Shown here one piece after another: positions 16,341 to 26,392 of a stretch of DNA of 64,000 nt. The translations under genes were made by a program, and so were the position numbers. Source of the stretch: Methylotenera sp. (GTDB taxonomy: Bacteria; Pseudomonadota; Gammaproteobacteria; Burkholderiales; Methylophilaceae); assembly GCA_030693535.1 (NCBI GenBank), contig JAUYAL010000067.1:1-64000 (forward strand), read 5' to 3'. Numbering within the stretch: position 1 is the stretch's first letter; every line of letters begins with the position of its first letter. The notes under the pieces are model-generated. The model made no database searches. It was not told the DNA's origin and saw nothing but the letters and a program-made list of their open reading frames with translations.

Positions 16341-18848
16341 TTAAATGCTATTTAGTAATTTCCTTGCAGGAACATTTAAAAATTCACGTAAACCTAACCA
16401 AGCGGCAAACGGTATTAGCACTGCCGAAATAAGCATTGTGCTCATAGCAAGTACTAGATTAAGCTGAAATGGAATATCTAGAATGTTAACACTTACGTAA
16501 TAAGCAAGAAAGTTAGCTGCAACCGCAGCAACAAAGGCAGCAATTAGTCCAATGCAGGCAAACTCTGTTACATAGGCAATGCCTACTTGTCGCCTTGATG
16601 CGCCAAATACACGCAATAATGTCGCTTCAGCAATGCGATCCTCTCTGGTTGCTACTAACGCCGCGTAAAGCACTGCAACACCCGCCATTAAACTAAAAGT
16701 GAATACATATTCAATCGTGCTGCTCATTTTTTGCATAATGCCGCGCACTTGTTGCATTAACGCCGCAATATCAATTACGGTAAGATTGGGATATTCACGT
16801 ATTAATTTGTTTAAGGGTTTATCAGCACCAATAGGTAAATGAAAACTACTAATATAATTAGCTGAATATTGATCCAGCACACCTGGCGGTGTAACAGCGA
16901 AGAAATTAGCCCGCATGGTGTCCCAATCCACTTTTCTAAGACTAGTTACAGTCACTGTTAATGAATTGCCTGCAATATCAAATGCAAGTTTGTCACCCAA
17001 TTGAATACCTAATGTTTTAGCTAAATCTTGCTCAATAGAAATATAAGGTTTGCCATGCTCTAACGGCGTCCACCATCGGCCCGAGAGTAGCTTGTTGTCG
17101 CTTTGCATGTCAGCTGTCCAAGATAAATTAAACTCTCGCTCTGCAAGCCTTTTTGCGCGGTCGTCAGTCCACTGGTTTGGGTTCAATGCTTTACCATTTT
17201 TGCTGATTAAGCGACCGCGCACCATGGGAAACAGCGCAGCATTTTTAATATGCTGTTGCTCAAAAAATTGTTTCACACCGTTAATTTGTGCAGGCTGAAT
17301 ATTAATCACAAAGCGATTTGGGGCATCTGCAGGAAGTGAGGCCTGCCAATTACGTATTAAATCACCTCGAATTAATGCCAACAACATCAGCACCATTAAG
17401 CCCATGCTAAAACCTATCATCTGCACAGTAGATAGGCCAAACCTGCGCTTTAATCCAAGCAAGCCAAGTTTTACATGATTAAGTAACTGGCTATTTGGAA
17501 ACAAAGCAAAAAGACGATTAATTAAATTCACTAATGCATAAGAAAAAGTAATAATTACCACGCATATTAATAATACTGCCAACATAGTGGCAACTGCTAG
17601 CTTTGCATCTTGCGCTTGCCAAAAAATCATGGCGCACATCACCATAACGGCAGGGAAATATTTAGCTTGCGCAGAAATGGGTTGAGAAAGGGTGTCGCGT
17701 CGCAGAATATTCATCGCAGTTAAATTACGCATTTGCCACGCATGTGGCAGCACTACAGCAAACATCATAGCAATACTAGCAATGACGCCAACAAAAATAG
17801 GCTCACTAGAAACCGGCGGCAAAGCTTCTAAAAACAGACTGCCGGCTAGTTTAGCTAAGCCTAATTGCACAAAAAATCCCAATACAACACCCATCAACGC
17901 ACTAACTAAGGCAATTAAAGTAGTTTGTATGGCTAACACTTGCAACACCGTGCGTTTAGAAGCACCAAAGCAACGCATTAGCGCAAAAGTATCAAGGCTT
18001 TGTTTAATGTAAGGCAAGCTTGAAAGTAGCATTGCCACCATCGCAAGAATCACACTTACCATGGCTGACAAACCTAAAAACTGCTGCGCTTTGTCTAAAG
18101 CTAATTTAATTTCAGGGCGCGCAGTACGTACATCCTGCATTTTTTCGCCTCTAACTAAATCTGGTTGTGTTTGCGCAAAATACCGACTGATTTTTTGTGG
18201 ACTCGACGCCAGTAGCAATTGGTATTTAACGCGACTGCCGTACTGAATCAATTTGGTAGATGGCAAGTCCTCTGCATTCATCATCAACCTTGGAGCAAAG
18301 CCAAACATATCGCCACCGCGAGAAGGCTCACGTAACAATATGGCACTGACTTTTAATGTTCGCTCACCAACTTCAACGGCATCCCCAACTTTCACGTTAA
18401 GCAAATTAGCAAGGCGCGGCTCTAGCCACACTTCGCCAACATTTGGGTTAGTTTTAACTAACTTGCCAGCCTCACCTTCCTGTTGAGCAATAGTTAAATC
18501 ACCTCGCAATGGAAAGCCAAAGCCTACCGCCTTGATTTCAGCCAGCTGATTTAAATCTCCAAATACGACCATGCTGGCGAACTCATAAGTTTTCACAGTT
18601 CGTATCGCTTGCTTTTTGGCACTTTGTTCAAACTTTTCCGCTATCGGATGGTCTGCTAACACGGCAAGATCACCGCCAAGTAATAATCCTCCTTGTTGAT
18701 TCAGTGCGTTTTCTACACGCTGCGTAAAAAAACCAACAGCTGTAATCGCTACAACCGCCAATACCAAAGCAAATACTAATACACGTAATGCGCCGGCACG
18801 CCATAAGCTTAAGGTTTGCGTCCACGCTAATTTAAAGTTTAAATTCAT
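16341..18848 (-). CDS. ABC transporter permease, FtsX/YbbP type
   Basis: Integral membrane protein of 835 residues with two FtsX-like permease units. One TM lies at about residues 20-45, then a large periplasmic MacB-PCD-like domain, three TMs around 255-370, two more around 395-440, TM near 475, a second periplasmic domain and three final TMs (720-830). This is the YbbP layout. Its ATPase partner overlaps by ATGA at the start codon, so the two are translationally coupled. The tesA-like gene is divergent, as in the Escherichia coli tesA-ybbA-ybbP locus. The substrate is unknown; lipid or lipoprotein handling is the usual suggestion. Confidence 0.92.
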   Translation of the reverse strand: MNLNFKLAWTQTLSLWRAGALRVLVFALVLAVVAITAVGFFTQRVENALNQQGGLLLGGDLAVLADHPIAEKFEQSAKKQAIRTVKTYEFASMVVFGDLNQLAEIKAVGFGFPLRGDLTIAQQEGEAGKLVKTNPNVGEVWLEPRLANLLNVKVGDAVEVGERTLKVSAILLREPSRGGDMFGFAPRLMMNAEDLPSTKLIQYGSRVKYQLLLASSPQKISRYFAQTQPDLVRGEKMQDVRTARPEIKLALDKAQQFLGLSAMVSVILAMVAMLLSSLPYIKQSLDTFALMRCFGASKRTVLQVLAIQTTLIALVSALMGVVLGFFVQLGLAKLAGSLFLEALPPVSSEPIFVGVIASIAMMFAVVLPHAWQMRNLTAMNILRRDTLSQPISAQAKYFPAVMVMCAMIFWQAQDAKLAVATMLAVLLICVVIITFSYALVNLINRLFALFPNSQLLNHVKLGLLGLKRRFGLSTVQMIGFSMGLMVLMLLALIRGDLIRNWQASLPADAPNRFVINIQPAQINGVKQFFEQQHIKNAALFPMVRGRLISKNGKALNPNQWTDDRAKRLAEREFNLSWTADMQSDNKLLSGRWWTPLEHGKPYISIEQDLAKTLGIQLGDKLAFDIAGNSLTVTVTSLRKVDWDTMRANFFAVTPPGVLDQYSANYISSFHLPIGADKPLNKLIREYPNLTVIDIAALMQQVRGIMQKMSSTIEYVFTFSLMAGVAVLYAALVATREDRIAEATLLRVFGASRRQVGIAYVTEFACIGLIAAFVAAVAANFLAYYVSVNILDIPFQLNLVLAMSTMLISAVLIPFAAWLGLREFLNVPARKLLNSI

Positions 18849-19546
18849 GCGTCGACCAACTCAGTTAAGACACCATTTTCTAATTTAAGCTGACGCTGAC
18901 AACGATTAGCCAAATGAACATCATGTGTAACTAATACTAATGTAGTCCCTGCTTCAGCATTCATTTTAAACAGCAAATCAATAATCATTTGACCAGTGGT
19001 GCTATCTAAATTTCCTGTCGGTTCATCAGCAAACAAAATTGCAGGTTGCGTGGCAAATGCGCGAGCAATAGCTACGCGCTGTTGTTCGCCACCAGATAAC
19101 TGCTTAGGGTAATGCTGTATACGTGCACTTAAACCCACTTTATTTAACGAAGCTAAACTTAACGCTTCTGCATTTGCATGATTTTTTAATTGTAATGGTA
19201 ACATCACATTTTCAAGCGCTGTAAGCGAAGGTAATAACTGAAATGACTGAAATACAAAACCCATAGACTTAGCGCGTATCGCTGCCCTGCCATCCTCATC
19301 TAATCGACTAAAAGGAATATTCTGAATCTCAACGCTACCGCTACTTGGTATGTCCAAGCCTGCTAATAAGCTCAATAGCGTAGATTTTCCAGAACCAGAG
19401 CTGCCGATAATTGCCACTTGCTCCCCTGCCGAAATATTTAAATTTAAACCTTGTAGAATACGAATTTGATTATCATAGCTATTGAATTCATAAGTTAAGT
19501 TGTGTGCTTGTATTATTTGGTCTTGAATAACAGGGGGTAGTTGCAT
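18845..19546 (-). CDS. ABC transporter ATP-binding protein, YbbA/LolD type
   Basis: ATPase of a type VII (MacB/LolD-like) transporter, 233 residues. It has Walker [11 protein letters not shown]-loop [12 protein letters not shown], signature [16 protein letters not shown], Walker [13 protein letters not shown] and H-loop VTHD. It pairs with the overlapping permease gene downstream. The ATG at 19546 is preferred to an in-frame TTG three bases earlier. Its start codon lies 2 bp from the divergent tesA start, so the promoters of both must lie within each other's coding region. Confidence 0.95.
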   Translation of the reverse strand: MQLPPVIQDQIIQAHNLTYEFNSYDNQIRILQGLNLNISAGEQVAIIGSSGSGKSTLLSLLAGLDIPSSGSVEIQNIPFSRLDEDGRAAIRAKSMGFVFQSFQLLPSLTALENVMLPLQLKNHANAEALSLASLNKVGLSARIQHYPKQLSGGEQQRVAIARAFATQPAILFADEPTGNLDSTTGQMIIDLLFKMNAEAGTTLVLVTHDVHLANRCQRQLKLENGVLTELVDA

Positions 19547-19548
19547 CA

Positions 19549-20190
19549 ATGTGTTTCCGCTTTTTATTAAAGTTAATTGTTAGTCTAGTTATTTGTAGTT
19601 TCGTTGCATTGCCTGTCACAGCAATGGCAGACAATCCTAAAATTTTAATTTATGGTGACAGTCTATCTGCCTCATATGGACTTGCACAGCAACAAGGCTG
19701 GCCGACAATATTAAAATATAGGCTAGTCGCCAACCATTATCAATATGATGTAATCAATGCCAGTGTAAGTGGTGAAACCACAAGTGGCGGTCTGAGCAGA
19801 TTCTCCACCACTCTTGCTAAATTCAAGCCTGCAATCATCATTTTAGAACTAGGTGCAAATGACGGCTTACGCGGATTACCATTAAAAGAAATGGCTCAAA
19901 ACCTAAGTGCCATGATTACGCTAGGCAAAAGTTCGAAAGCAAAGATACTGCTAATTGGCATGAAAATTCCGCCAAACTATGGACCTAAATACACCACATC
20001 TTTCAGCCTGACTTATCATCAATTAAGCAAGCAACATAAAGTTACATTAGTGCCTTTTATGCTGAAAAATATAGCAGCTAAACCAAAATTAATGCAGGAC
20101 GATGGCTTACATCCAAATGCGCTCGGACAACCGATGATTTTGGATAACATTTGGCCAAAACTACAATTAATACTTAAAGATTCAAAGTAG
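19549..20190 (+). CDS. tesA: Arylesterase / lysophospholipase, TesA family (SGNH hydrolase)
   Basis: Periplasmic SGNH hydrolase of 213 residues. A signal peptide ends near VTAMA-DNP. Block I GDSLSASYG holds the nucleophilic Ser, block III is GANDGLRG and block V DGLHPN holds the catalytic Asp and His. TesA enzymes have thioesterase, esterase and lysophospholipase activities; the physiological substrate is uncertain. The start has AGGGGG upstream, inside the divergent ybbA-like gene. The 3' end overlaps the convergent tilS stop by 9 bp. The genetic linkage to ybbA/ybbP matches that in Escherichia coli. Confidence 0.93.
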   Translation: MCFRFLLKLIVSLVICSFVALPVTAMADNPKILIYGDSLSASYGLAQQQGWPTILKYRLVANHYQYDVINASVSGETTSGGLSRFSTTLAKFKPAIIILELGANDGLRGLPLKEMAQNLSAMITLGKSSKAKILLIGMKIPPNYGPKYTTSFSLTYHQLSKQHKVTLVPFMLKNIAAKPKLMQDDGLHPNALGQPMILDNIWPKLQLILKDSK

Positions 20191-21633
20191 CTCATCTTGC
20201 CAAACAATCTCAACACCTAACTCATCTCCTACTGCTTGCAACTCGTGTGAAATTCCTATACCAGGCACACAAGCCAGTGTGTCATGCCAATAAATGAGCG
20301 GTAAATATTCACGTTGCCATGGCGGAATACTAGCTTCCTGCAATAGATGCTTTAGTGTCCTAGTGGGTCTTAATGCGTTAGGTTTAAAACGCTCCCCACC
20401 ATCACGACTAGTGATTCTTAGCTTAGTCATTCCAAACTTTAGTGCTAAACCTGCGCCTGTCACTTGCTTAAAGAGCAACTGCCCACCGTTTGGCAGTATT
20501 AAGGCCGCTTCTCCATTCCAGATAAGATCAAAAGCTTGATGGCTTTTTTCTTTTAGTAGATAGGCTTTCTTCTGAAATTTTCTCAACACTAAATGTTGCA
20601 GAACAATATTAATGTTGGCATCTGCTTTAGCATTGAGTAACTGACTAATTATTTGAGATAAATATTCCGCACTTGGCATTGCAAGATCATTCTTTGCAAA
20701 CCACCAACGTAACACATTTTTAGCTCGTGAAAATTCCAAATTAGCCAAGCCTAATAAGCATATGCTATTGCCTGTTACAAGTTGTTCTGCATCTATTGCC
20801 GCCAATGCATCTAACAAATCGTTGGCTTCGGCTAAGTGTGATGCACTTCTTGCGAGCACTGACTTTACGGCAGGATAACGTGCTTCCAAAATAGGCATAA
20901 CTTCATGGCGCACAAAGTTCCTCTCATAGTGAGTATTGGTGTTGCTCTCATCTTCACACCATTGTATGCCGTGAAGTTCTGCATAATCTTTTAGCTGACT
21001 ACGGGATATATTTAATAATGGTCTAAGCAGGCGCCTAGCGTTGTCAACGGCAGCCATACTTGCTAAACCCTTAATACCTGAGCCTCTAAATAATTGTAAT
21101 AACAGCGTTTCTGCTTGGTCATCCTGATGGTGTGCAGTCACAATATAATCTACCTGCACCTCATCTAACTTGTAACTAAATAAAGCTTCGTAACGTAACT
21201 GTCTAGCGGCACCTTCTATGCCAAGTTTCGTATCTTTCTCAATACTTACATGAACAATCTCTAACGGCACATTAAGTAAAGCGCATTGTTGCAAACAAAA
21301 TTCAGCCCATGCATCTGCATTGGCACTCAAGCCATGATGCACATGCATCGCAAGTAAATTAAAGGAGATTGTTTGTTTTAAGGCTGAAAGTAAATGTAGT
21401 AAGACACAAGAGTCTAAGCCCCCACTTAAACCCAATAATAATTGTTGATTAGACTTTAATTGGCGGCTTAAAAACTCATTAATTTGAATGAGCAAGATAT
21501 CTTGCACTTTAGCTGTTTTAGCTAAATCAAGACTTAGCAAAGTTCTTTTTTTAACTTTGCTTTTTAGCGCAACACTTAATCCCTTAAAGCTTGGCTGGCA
21601 GTTTTTTTTCAACGACTTCTTTGAAGCTTCCAT
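20182..21633 (-). CDS. tilS: tRNA(Ile)-lysidine synthetase
   Basis: Essential enzyme that converts C34 of the CAU-anticodon tRNA-Ile to lysidine so that it reads AUA. It shows the PP-loop SGGLDS, the domain motif [19 protein letters not shown] and the C-terminal TilS domain near GGERFKPN. The ATG at 21633 lies inside accA, giving a 50-bp overlap and an extra N-terminal tail of about 50 residues before the usual family start; an internal TTG or GTG start is therefore possible. It follows accA as part of one operon. Confidence 0.93.
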   Translation of the reverse strand: MEASKKSLKKNCQPSFKGLSVALKSKVKKRTLLSLDLAKTAKVQDILLIQINEFLSRQLKSNQQLLLGLSGGLDSCVLLHLLSALKQTISFNLLAMHVHHGLSANADAWAEFCLQQCALLNVPLEIVHVSIEKDTKLGIEGAARQLRYEALFSYKLDEVQVDYIVTAHHQDDQAETLLLQLFRGSGIKGLASMAAVDNARRLLRPLLNISRSQLKDYAELHGIQWCEDESNTNTHYERNFVRHEVMPILEARYPAVKSVLARSASHLAEANDLLDALAAIDAEQLVTGNSICLLGLANLEFSRAKNVLRWWFAKNDLAMPSAEYLSQIISQLLNAKADANINIVLQHLVLRKFQKKAYLLKEKSHQAFDLIWNGEAALILPNGGQLLFKQVTGAGLALKFGMTKLRITSRDGGERFKPNALRPTRTLKHLLQEASIPPWQREYLPLIYWHDTLACVPGIGISHELQAVGDELGVEIVWQDELL

Positions 21634-22573
21634 AACCCATTAATCGCTCATAACGTCTGACCAATAAAGCTTTAATCGATTTTGGTTTTAGTTTGGCAAG
21701 CTCTTCTTTAAGCGCTACTCGGAGCGTCTCCATTACCACCTCTGGAGAACGATGCGAGCCCCCTAAAGGCTCGGGAATAACGCGATCTACTAAGCCCATT
21801 GTTTTCAATCGGTCTGCCGTAATAGCTAGCGACTCTGCAGCTACAGAGGCTTTATCTGCACTTTTATATAAAATTGAAGCGCAACCTTCTGGCGAAATTA
21901 CAGAATAAATGCCATATTGCAACATAAGCAATTGGTCAACGACACCTAGTGCAAGCGCTCCGCCTGAACCACCCTCACCAATAATCACGCCAATAATAGG
22001 CGTTTCAAGCTCTGCCATTACGTATAAATTACGTGCAATCGCTTCTGATTGCCCTCGCTCTTCAGCGCCAATACCAGGATAAGCACCTGGCGTGTCAATC
22101 AAAGTAATTACGGGAATGCCGAATTTTTCAGCTAAGCGAAATAAACGTAAAGCTTTGCGATAGCCTTCTGGACGAGGCATACCGAAATTGCGATATTGGC
22201 GCTCTTTGACATCGCGTCCTTTTTGATGACCAATTACCATTACTGACTGACCTTCAAACCTAGCTAAACCACCGACAATCGCAGGGTCATCCGCATATGC
22301 TCTATCACCATGCAACTCTTCAAAATCGGTAAATAAGCCTTGAATATAATCTAAAGTGTATGGACGTTGCGGATGGCGCGCCAGCTGTGAAATTTGCCAA
22401 GCACTTAAGTTGCCATAAATATCTTCTGAAAGTTTTTTGTTTTTCTTTTCAAGCGCAGTCAGTTCTTTAGAAATATCTAAAGCATCATTAGCATCATGCG
22501 CGGCTTGCAAACCCTCAATTTGGTTTTCAAGCTCCGCAATGGGTTGTTCAAAGTCTAAGTAACTTATTTTCAT
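21584..22573 (-). CDS. accA: Acetyl-CoA carboxylase carboxyltransferase subunit alpha
   Basis: Alpha half of the carboxyltransferase that makes malonyl-CoA with AccD. The 329-residue length is standard. Family motifs seen are [65 protein letters not shown] and [12 protein letters not shown]. The ATG at 22573 is the conserved start. It is followed by tilS with overlap; dnaE lies upstream on the same strand, a common betaproteobacterial order. Confidence 0.97.
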   Translation of the reverse strand: MKISYLDFEQPIAELENQIEGLQAAHDANDALDISKELTALEKKNKKLSEDIYGNLSAWQISQLARHPQRPYTLDYIQGLFTDFEELHGDRAYADDPAIVGGLARFEGQSVMVIGHQKGRDVKERQYRNFGMPRPEGYRKALRLFRLAEKFGIPVITLIDTPGAYPGIGAEERGQSEAIARNLYVMAELETPIIGVIIGEGGSGGALALGVVDQLLMLQYGIYSVISPEGCASILYKSADKASVAAESLAITADRLKTMGLVDRVIPEPLGGSHRSPEVVMETLRVALKEELAKLKPKSIKALLVRRYERLMGYGSFKEVVEKKLPAKL

Positions 22574-22744
22574 ATCTTTATCTCTTTTAGTGACTGCTGT
22601 CTGGAAATATAGGGTTAGGGGTATTGTTTGAAGTTTTTACTGCGAAATTAAGCATAATGGTACCTCAGTTAATTTTCACCTCAAACTCTACAAAGCAACC
22701 CTAGTCCAACCCTTAAATCCCTGACTCTTTTTTAAAATTTCTTA

Positions 22745-25700
22745 CTAATTATATAGGATTTTTACGTTTTCAAGACTCAACCAATCGGTTAAACCTGCAA
22801 TCAATTCTTCATGCAAATCTACACGCCAGTCATTGCCTAACATCAGCTCTACTTTACTTGTTTTATTGTGATACTCCACCTTGACTGCACAACCGCGCTG
22901 CTCATCTGATGCAACTTTACAATAGGGCTTTAATAAAGATATTAATTTTATAGCATCGGCTTGACCATTACATGAAATCTTTAGAAAACTAGCACGACTA
23001 TTTCTTAGACCAGATAAATCATGCAACTTTCTAGCATTCACTCGAATACCACCAGAAAACTCATCGTTACTCACGCGACCTTCTACAATCACCAACTGGT
23101 CATCTTTTAATAAAGCTTGATACTGATTAAGCAAATCTGCACCGACAACAACTTCAATACGTGTTGTGCCATCATCTAGGCCTACTATCGCCATTTTACC
23201 GCGGCCTGTCATACGGATACGAACGCCAGAAACAATGCCAGCTAATAATTGCGGTTGCTCTTTCGGACTTAAATTTGCCAAAGTGCTACTAACAAACTGA
23301 CTTAAATCTTTTTGATAAGCCACATAAGGGTGCCCACTAAAGTAAAAGCCTAGCGCGGCTTTCTCTTCTAGCAATCGCTGCTGCTCTGTCCAAGCAGGCA
23401 CATTTGGCAATACGTTGACCGCATTATCAGCCACTTCACCAAATAAGCTATTTTGATTACTATTAGCACTATTTTGCTCAGCCGCTGCCATAGCCACTCC
23501 TACGCCTGCTAATAAAGCACTTCTGCTTGGCTTAACTTCATCGGCTGAAAGCCTATCAAATGCGCCCGCACGGATTAAAGATTCCACCACACGACGATTT
23601 ACTTTGCGCAAATCCAAACGATTGCAGAAATCGAATAAATCTTTAAAAGGTCCATTTTGTCTTCTCGCAAGTAAAATCACTTCAATAGCAGCTAAGCCCG
23701 TACCTTTTACAGCACCCAAACCATACAATATTTGTTTGCTATTGACTGGCGTAAATTTAAAATCACTCTTATTAATATCAGGTGGCAACATTTCAATTTG
23801 ATTTGGCGCGCAATCATCATAAAAAATATGTACGCTGTCTGTGTTATTCATATCAGCAGACATTGTAGAAGCTAAAAATGCTGATGGATAATGTGCCTTT
23901 AAGTAGGCTGTTTGGTAGGCTACCAGCGCATAAGCCGCCGCGTGCGATTTATTAAAACCATAACCCGCAAATTTTTCTAACAAGTCAAATAGCTCGGTTG
24001 CTTGGCGCTCAGTCATGTTGTTTTTCACAGCGCCCTCAGTAAAGGTTTTACGTTGCGCATCCATTTCTTCTTGCTTCTTTTTACCCATAGCGCGACGCAG
24101 CAAATCAGCACCACCCAAACTATAACCTGCAACCACTTGTGCAATCTGCATCACCTGCTCTTGATAAACAGCAATACCGTAAGTTTCTTTTAAAATCGGC
24201 TCAGTGAGCGGGTGTGGATACTCAACGCGTTGTTTGCCATGTTTTCGGCGACAAAAGTCTGGAATCAAATCCATTGGACCTGGCCGATATAAGGCAACTA
24301 AAGCGATAATATCTTCGAAGCAATCTGGCATTGCTTGCTTGAGCATATCTTTCATACCACGAGACTCTAATTGAAATACTGCTGTGGTATTGGCAGTTTT
24401 AAGTAACTGGAAAGTTGCTTTATCGTCAAGCGGCAATCTTGCAAAAGACAATGGCAGCAAACCTTCATCTGAGCGCTGTTTATTTGCATTGACCAAAGCC
24501 AACTCTAATATTGTCAGTGTACGCAAGCCCAGAAAGTCAAACTTTACCAAGCCTACTGCTTCAACGTCATCCTTATCATATTGACTCACCAAACTAGCGC
24601 CATCAGCTTGACAATACACCGGTGAGAAATCTGAAATTTTTCCTGGGGATATCAACACACCACCTGCATGCATACCTACATTGCGTACCAATCCTTCAAG
24701 CCTTAATGCAAGTTCTAGCAGCTCTCGCAATTCCTCTTCTTTCTCTCGACGCTCAGCAAGTTGCGGCTCTTGCACTAAAGCTTTCTCCAAAGTAATGCCA
24801 AGTTCCATAGGAATAAGCTTACTAATGCCATCCACAAAGTGGAAAGGTAAATCTAACACGCGACCGACATCGCGAACAACAGCCTTGGCAGCCATAGTAC
24901 CGAAGGTTGCAATTTGAGAAACAGCATCTAACCCATATTTTTGTTTGACATAATCAATGACACGATCTCGACCCTCTTGGCAGAAATCAATATCAAAGTC
25001 AGGCATTGAAACGCGATCTGGATTTAAAAAACGTTCAAACAAGAGGTTGTACTCTAATGGATCTAAGTCAGTAATCCCCAAGCTATAGGCAACAACCGAA
25101 CCAGCACCAGAACCACGACCAGGCCCTACTGGCACGCCATTATTTTTAGCCCAATTAATAAAATCAGCCACAATCAAAAAATAGCCTGCAAAACCCATTT
25201 GATTGATCACATTAGTTTCAAAATCTAAACGCGCATCGTAATCAGGGATTTTTTCTGAGCGAACATTTTCATCTGGGTACAATACCTGCAAACGATGTGC
25301 TAAACCCCGACGAGCTTCCTCAATTAAATACTCATTCAAACTTTCATTGTTCGGCGTAGGAAAATTTGGTAAGTAATTTTTACCTAGTGTCAGCGTTAAA
25401 TTACAGCGTTTAGCGATTTCAACGCTGTTAGTCAACGCTTCAGGCATATCTGCAAATAAAGCTGTAATTTCAGCCTGTGTTTTAAAATATTGCTCAACAG
25501 TAAAATTTTTAGGTCGACGTGTGTCTGCCAGTACGTAACCTTCAGAAATACATGTGCGTGCTTCATGCGCTCTAAAATCATCAGGCGTAATAAATTGTAT
25601 TGGGTGTGTTGCAACGATTGGCAGATTGAGTGAATTTGCAATGCGTCGCGCATGATGAATATAGTTCTCTTGCAGGGCTTTTTGACTATCAACGGCTCGC

Positions 25701-26275
25701 TGTGTTTCAGATGTTGGCGCATCACTTGCTATACGTTGTACTTCTAGATAAAACCGGTCAGGAAATAGGCTTTTCCATTCGCCAGCCAACTTGGTTACTA
25801 AGTCGAGATTATCCTGCATAGAAGCTTGGCCAATATCTCCAGCCAGCGCACCTGAAAGCAATATCAAGCCTTCTGTCCCACATTCCACAAACCACTCACG
25901 TTTGAATTCGGCACGGCCACGATGCTGATTAGTTAAGTATGCACGACTAAGCAATTTGCATAACAGCAAGTAACCTGCCTGCGACTGACATAAAAGTAAG
26001 AGACGTGAAGGTTGATCGCGATTGGCAGTATTTTCCAACCAAATATCGCAACCGATAATTGGTTTAACTCCCTTACTACGTGCTTCCTTGTAAAACTTGA
26101 TTGCACCAAACAAATTGCTTAGATCAGTCAGTGCCAAAGCTGGCATTTTATCGCTCAATGCCTGCTTAACATAGTCATCAATACGCACGATGCCATCCAC
26201 AATCGAATACTCACTATGGCAACGCAAGTGAACAAATAGAGGAGTATTTAGTGGTAATTGACTAGTTTGCAACAT
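22745..26275 (-). CDS. dnaE: DNA polymerase III subunit alpha
   Basis: Replicative polymerase catalytic subunit, 1176 residues. The N-terminal PHP domain (about 10-280) begins FVHLRCHSEYSIVDG. The palm carries PDFDIDFCQEGRDRVIDYV with catalytic Asp residues and GPGRGSGAGSVVAYSLGITDLDP. The fingers follow, then the helix-hairpin-helix region and a C-terminal OB fold (LLAGIVSGVRIRMTGRGKMAIVGLDDG). The length and motif order are those of the DnaE1 class. The ATG at 26275 starts the protein right at the conserved PHP onset. Confidence 0.98.
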   Translation of the reverse strand: MLQTSQLPLNTPLFVHLRCHSEYSIVDGIVRIDDYVKQALSDKMPALALTDLSNLFGAIKFYKEARSKGVKPIIGCDIWLENTANRDQPSRLLLLCQSQAGYLLLCKLLSRAYLTNQHRGRAEFKREWFVECGTEGLILLSGALAGDIGQASMQDNLDLVTKLAGEWKSLFPDRFYLEVQRIASDAPTSETQRAVDSQKALQENYIHHARRIANSLNLPIVATHPIQFITPDDFRAHEARTCISEGYVLADTRRPKNFTVEQYFKTQAEITALFADMPEALTNSVEIAKRCNLTLTLGKNYLPNFPTPNNESLNEYLIEEARRGLAHRLQVLYPDENVRSEKIPDYDARLDFETNVINQMGFAGYFLIVADFINWAKNNGVPVGPGRGSGAGSVVAYSLGITDLDPLEYNLLFERFLNPDRVSMPDFDIDFCQEGRDRVIDYVKQKYGLDAVSQIATFGTMAAKAVVRDVGRVLDLPFHFVDGISKLIPMELGITLEKALVQEPQLAERREKEEELRELLELALRLEGLVRNVGMHAGGVLISPGKISDFSPVYCQADGASLVSQYDKDDVEAVGLVKFDFLGLRTLTILELALVNANKQRSDEGLLPLSFARLPLDDKATFQLLKTANTTAVFQLESRGMKDMLKQAMPDCFEDIIALVALYRPGPMDLIPDFCRRKHGKQRVEYPHPLTEPILKETYGIAVYQEQVMQIAQVVAGYSLGGADLLRRAMGKKKQEEMDAQRKTFTEGAVKNNMTERQATELFDLLEKFAGYGFNKSHAAAYALVAYQTAYLKAHYPSAFLASTMSADMNNTDSVHIFYDDCAPNQIEMLPPDINKSDFKFTPVNSKQILYGLGAVKGTGLAAIEVILLARRQNGPFKDLFDFCNRLDLRKVNRRVVESLIRAGAFDRLSADEVKPSRSALLAGVGVAMAAAEQNSANSNQNSLFGEVADNAVNVLPNVPAWTEQQRLLEEKAALGFYFSGHPYVAYQKDLSQFVSSTLANLSPKEQPQLLAGIVSGVRIRMTGRGKMAIVGLDDGTTRIEVVVGADLLNQYQALLKDDQLVIVEGRVSNDEFSGGIRVNARKLHDLSGLRNSRASFLKISCNGQADAIKLISLLKPYCKVASDEQRGCAVKVEYHNKTSKVELMLGNDWRVDLHEELIAGLTDWLSLENVKILYN

Positions 26276-26349
26276 AAGGTAAATTTTACCTTATCGGAAG
26301 AATTTTAGAGAGTAAACTTAGTACGAAAATTCACTTAAACTTGCTAATA

Positions 26350-26380
26350 TCATCATCATTCCTGTTGACAATGATGATGA
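26350..26380. terminator. Hairpin between chpA and dnaE
   Basis: TCATCATCATT (26350-26360) pairs perfectly with AATGATGATGA (26370-26380) across a 9-nt loop, just after the chpA stop. There is no T-run, so it is a weak terminator candidate. Confidence 0.4.
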
Positions 26381-26392
26381 CTTACAGTGTGT

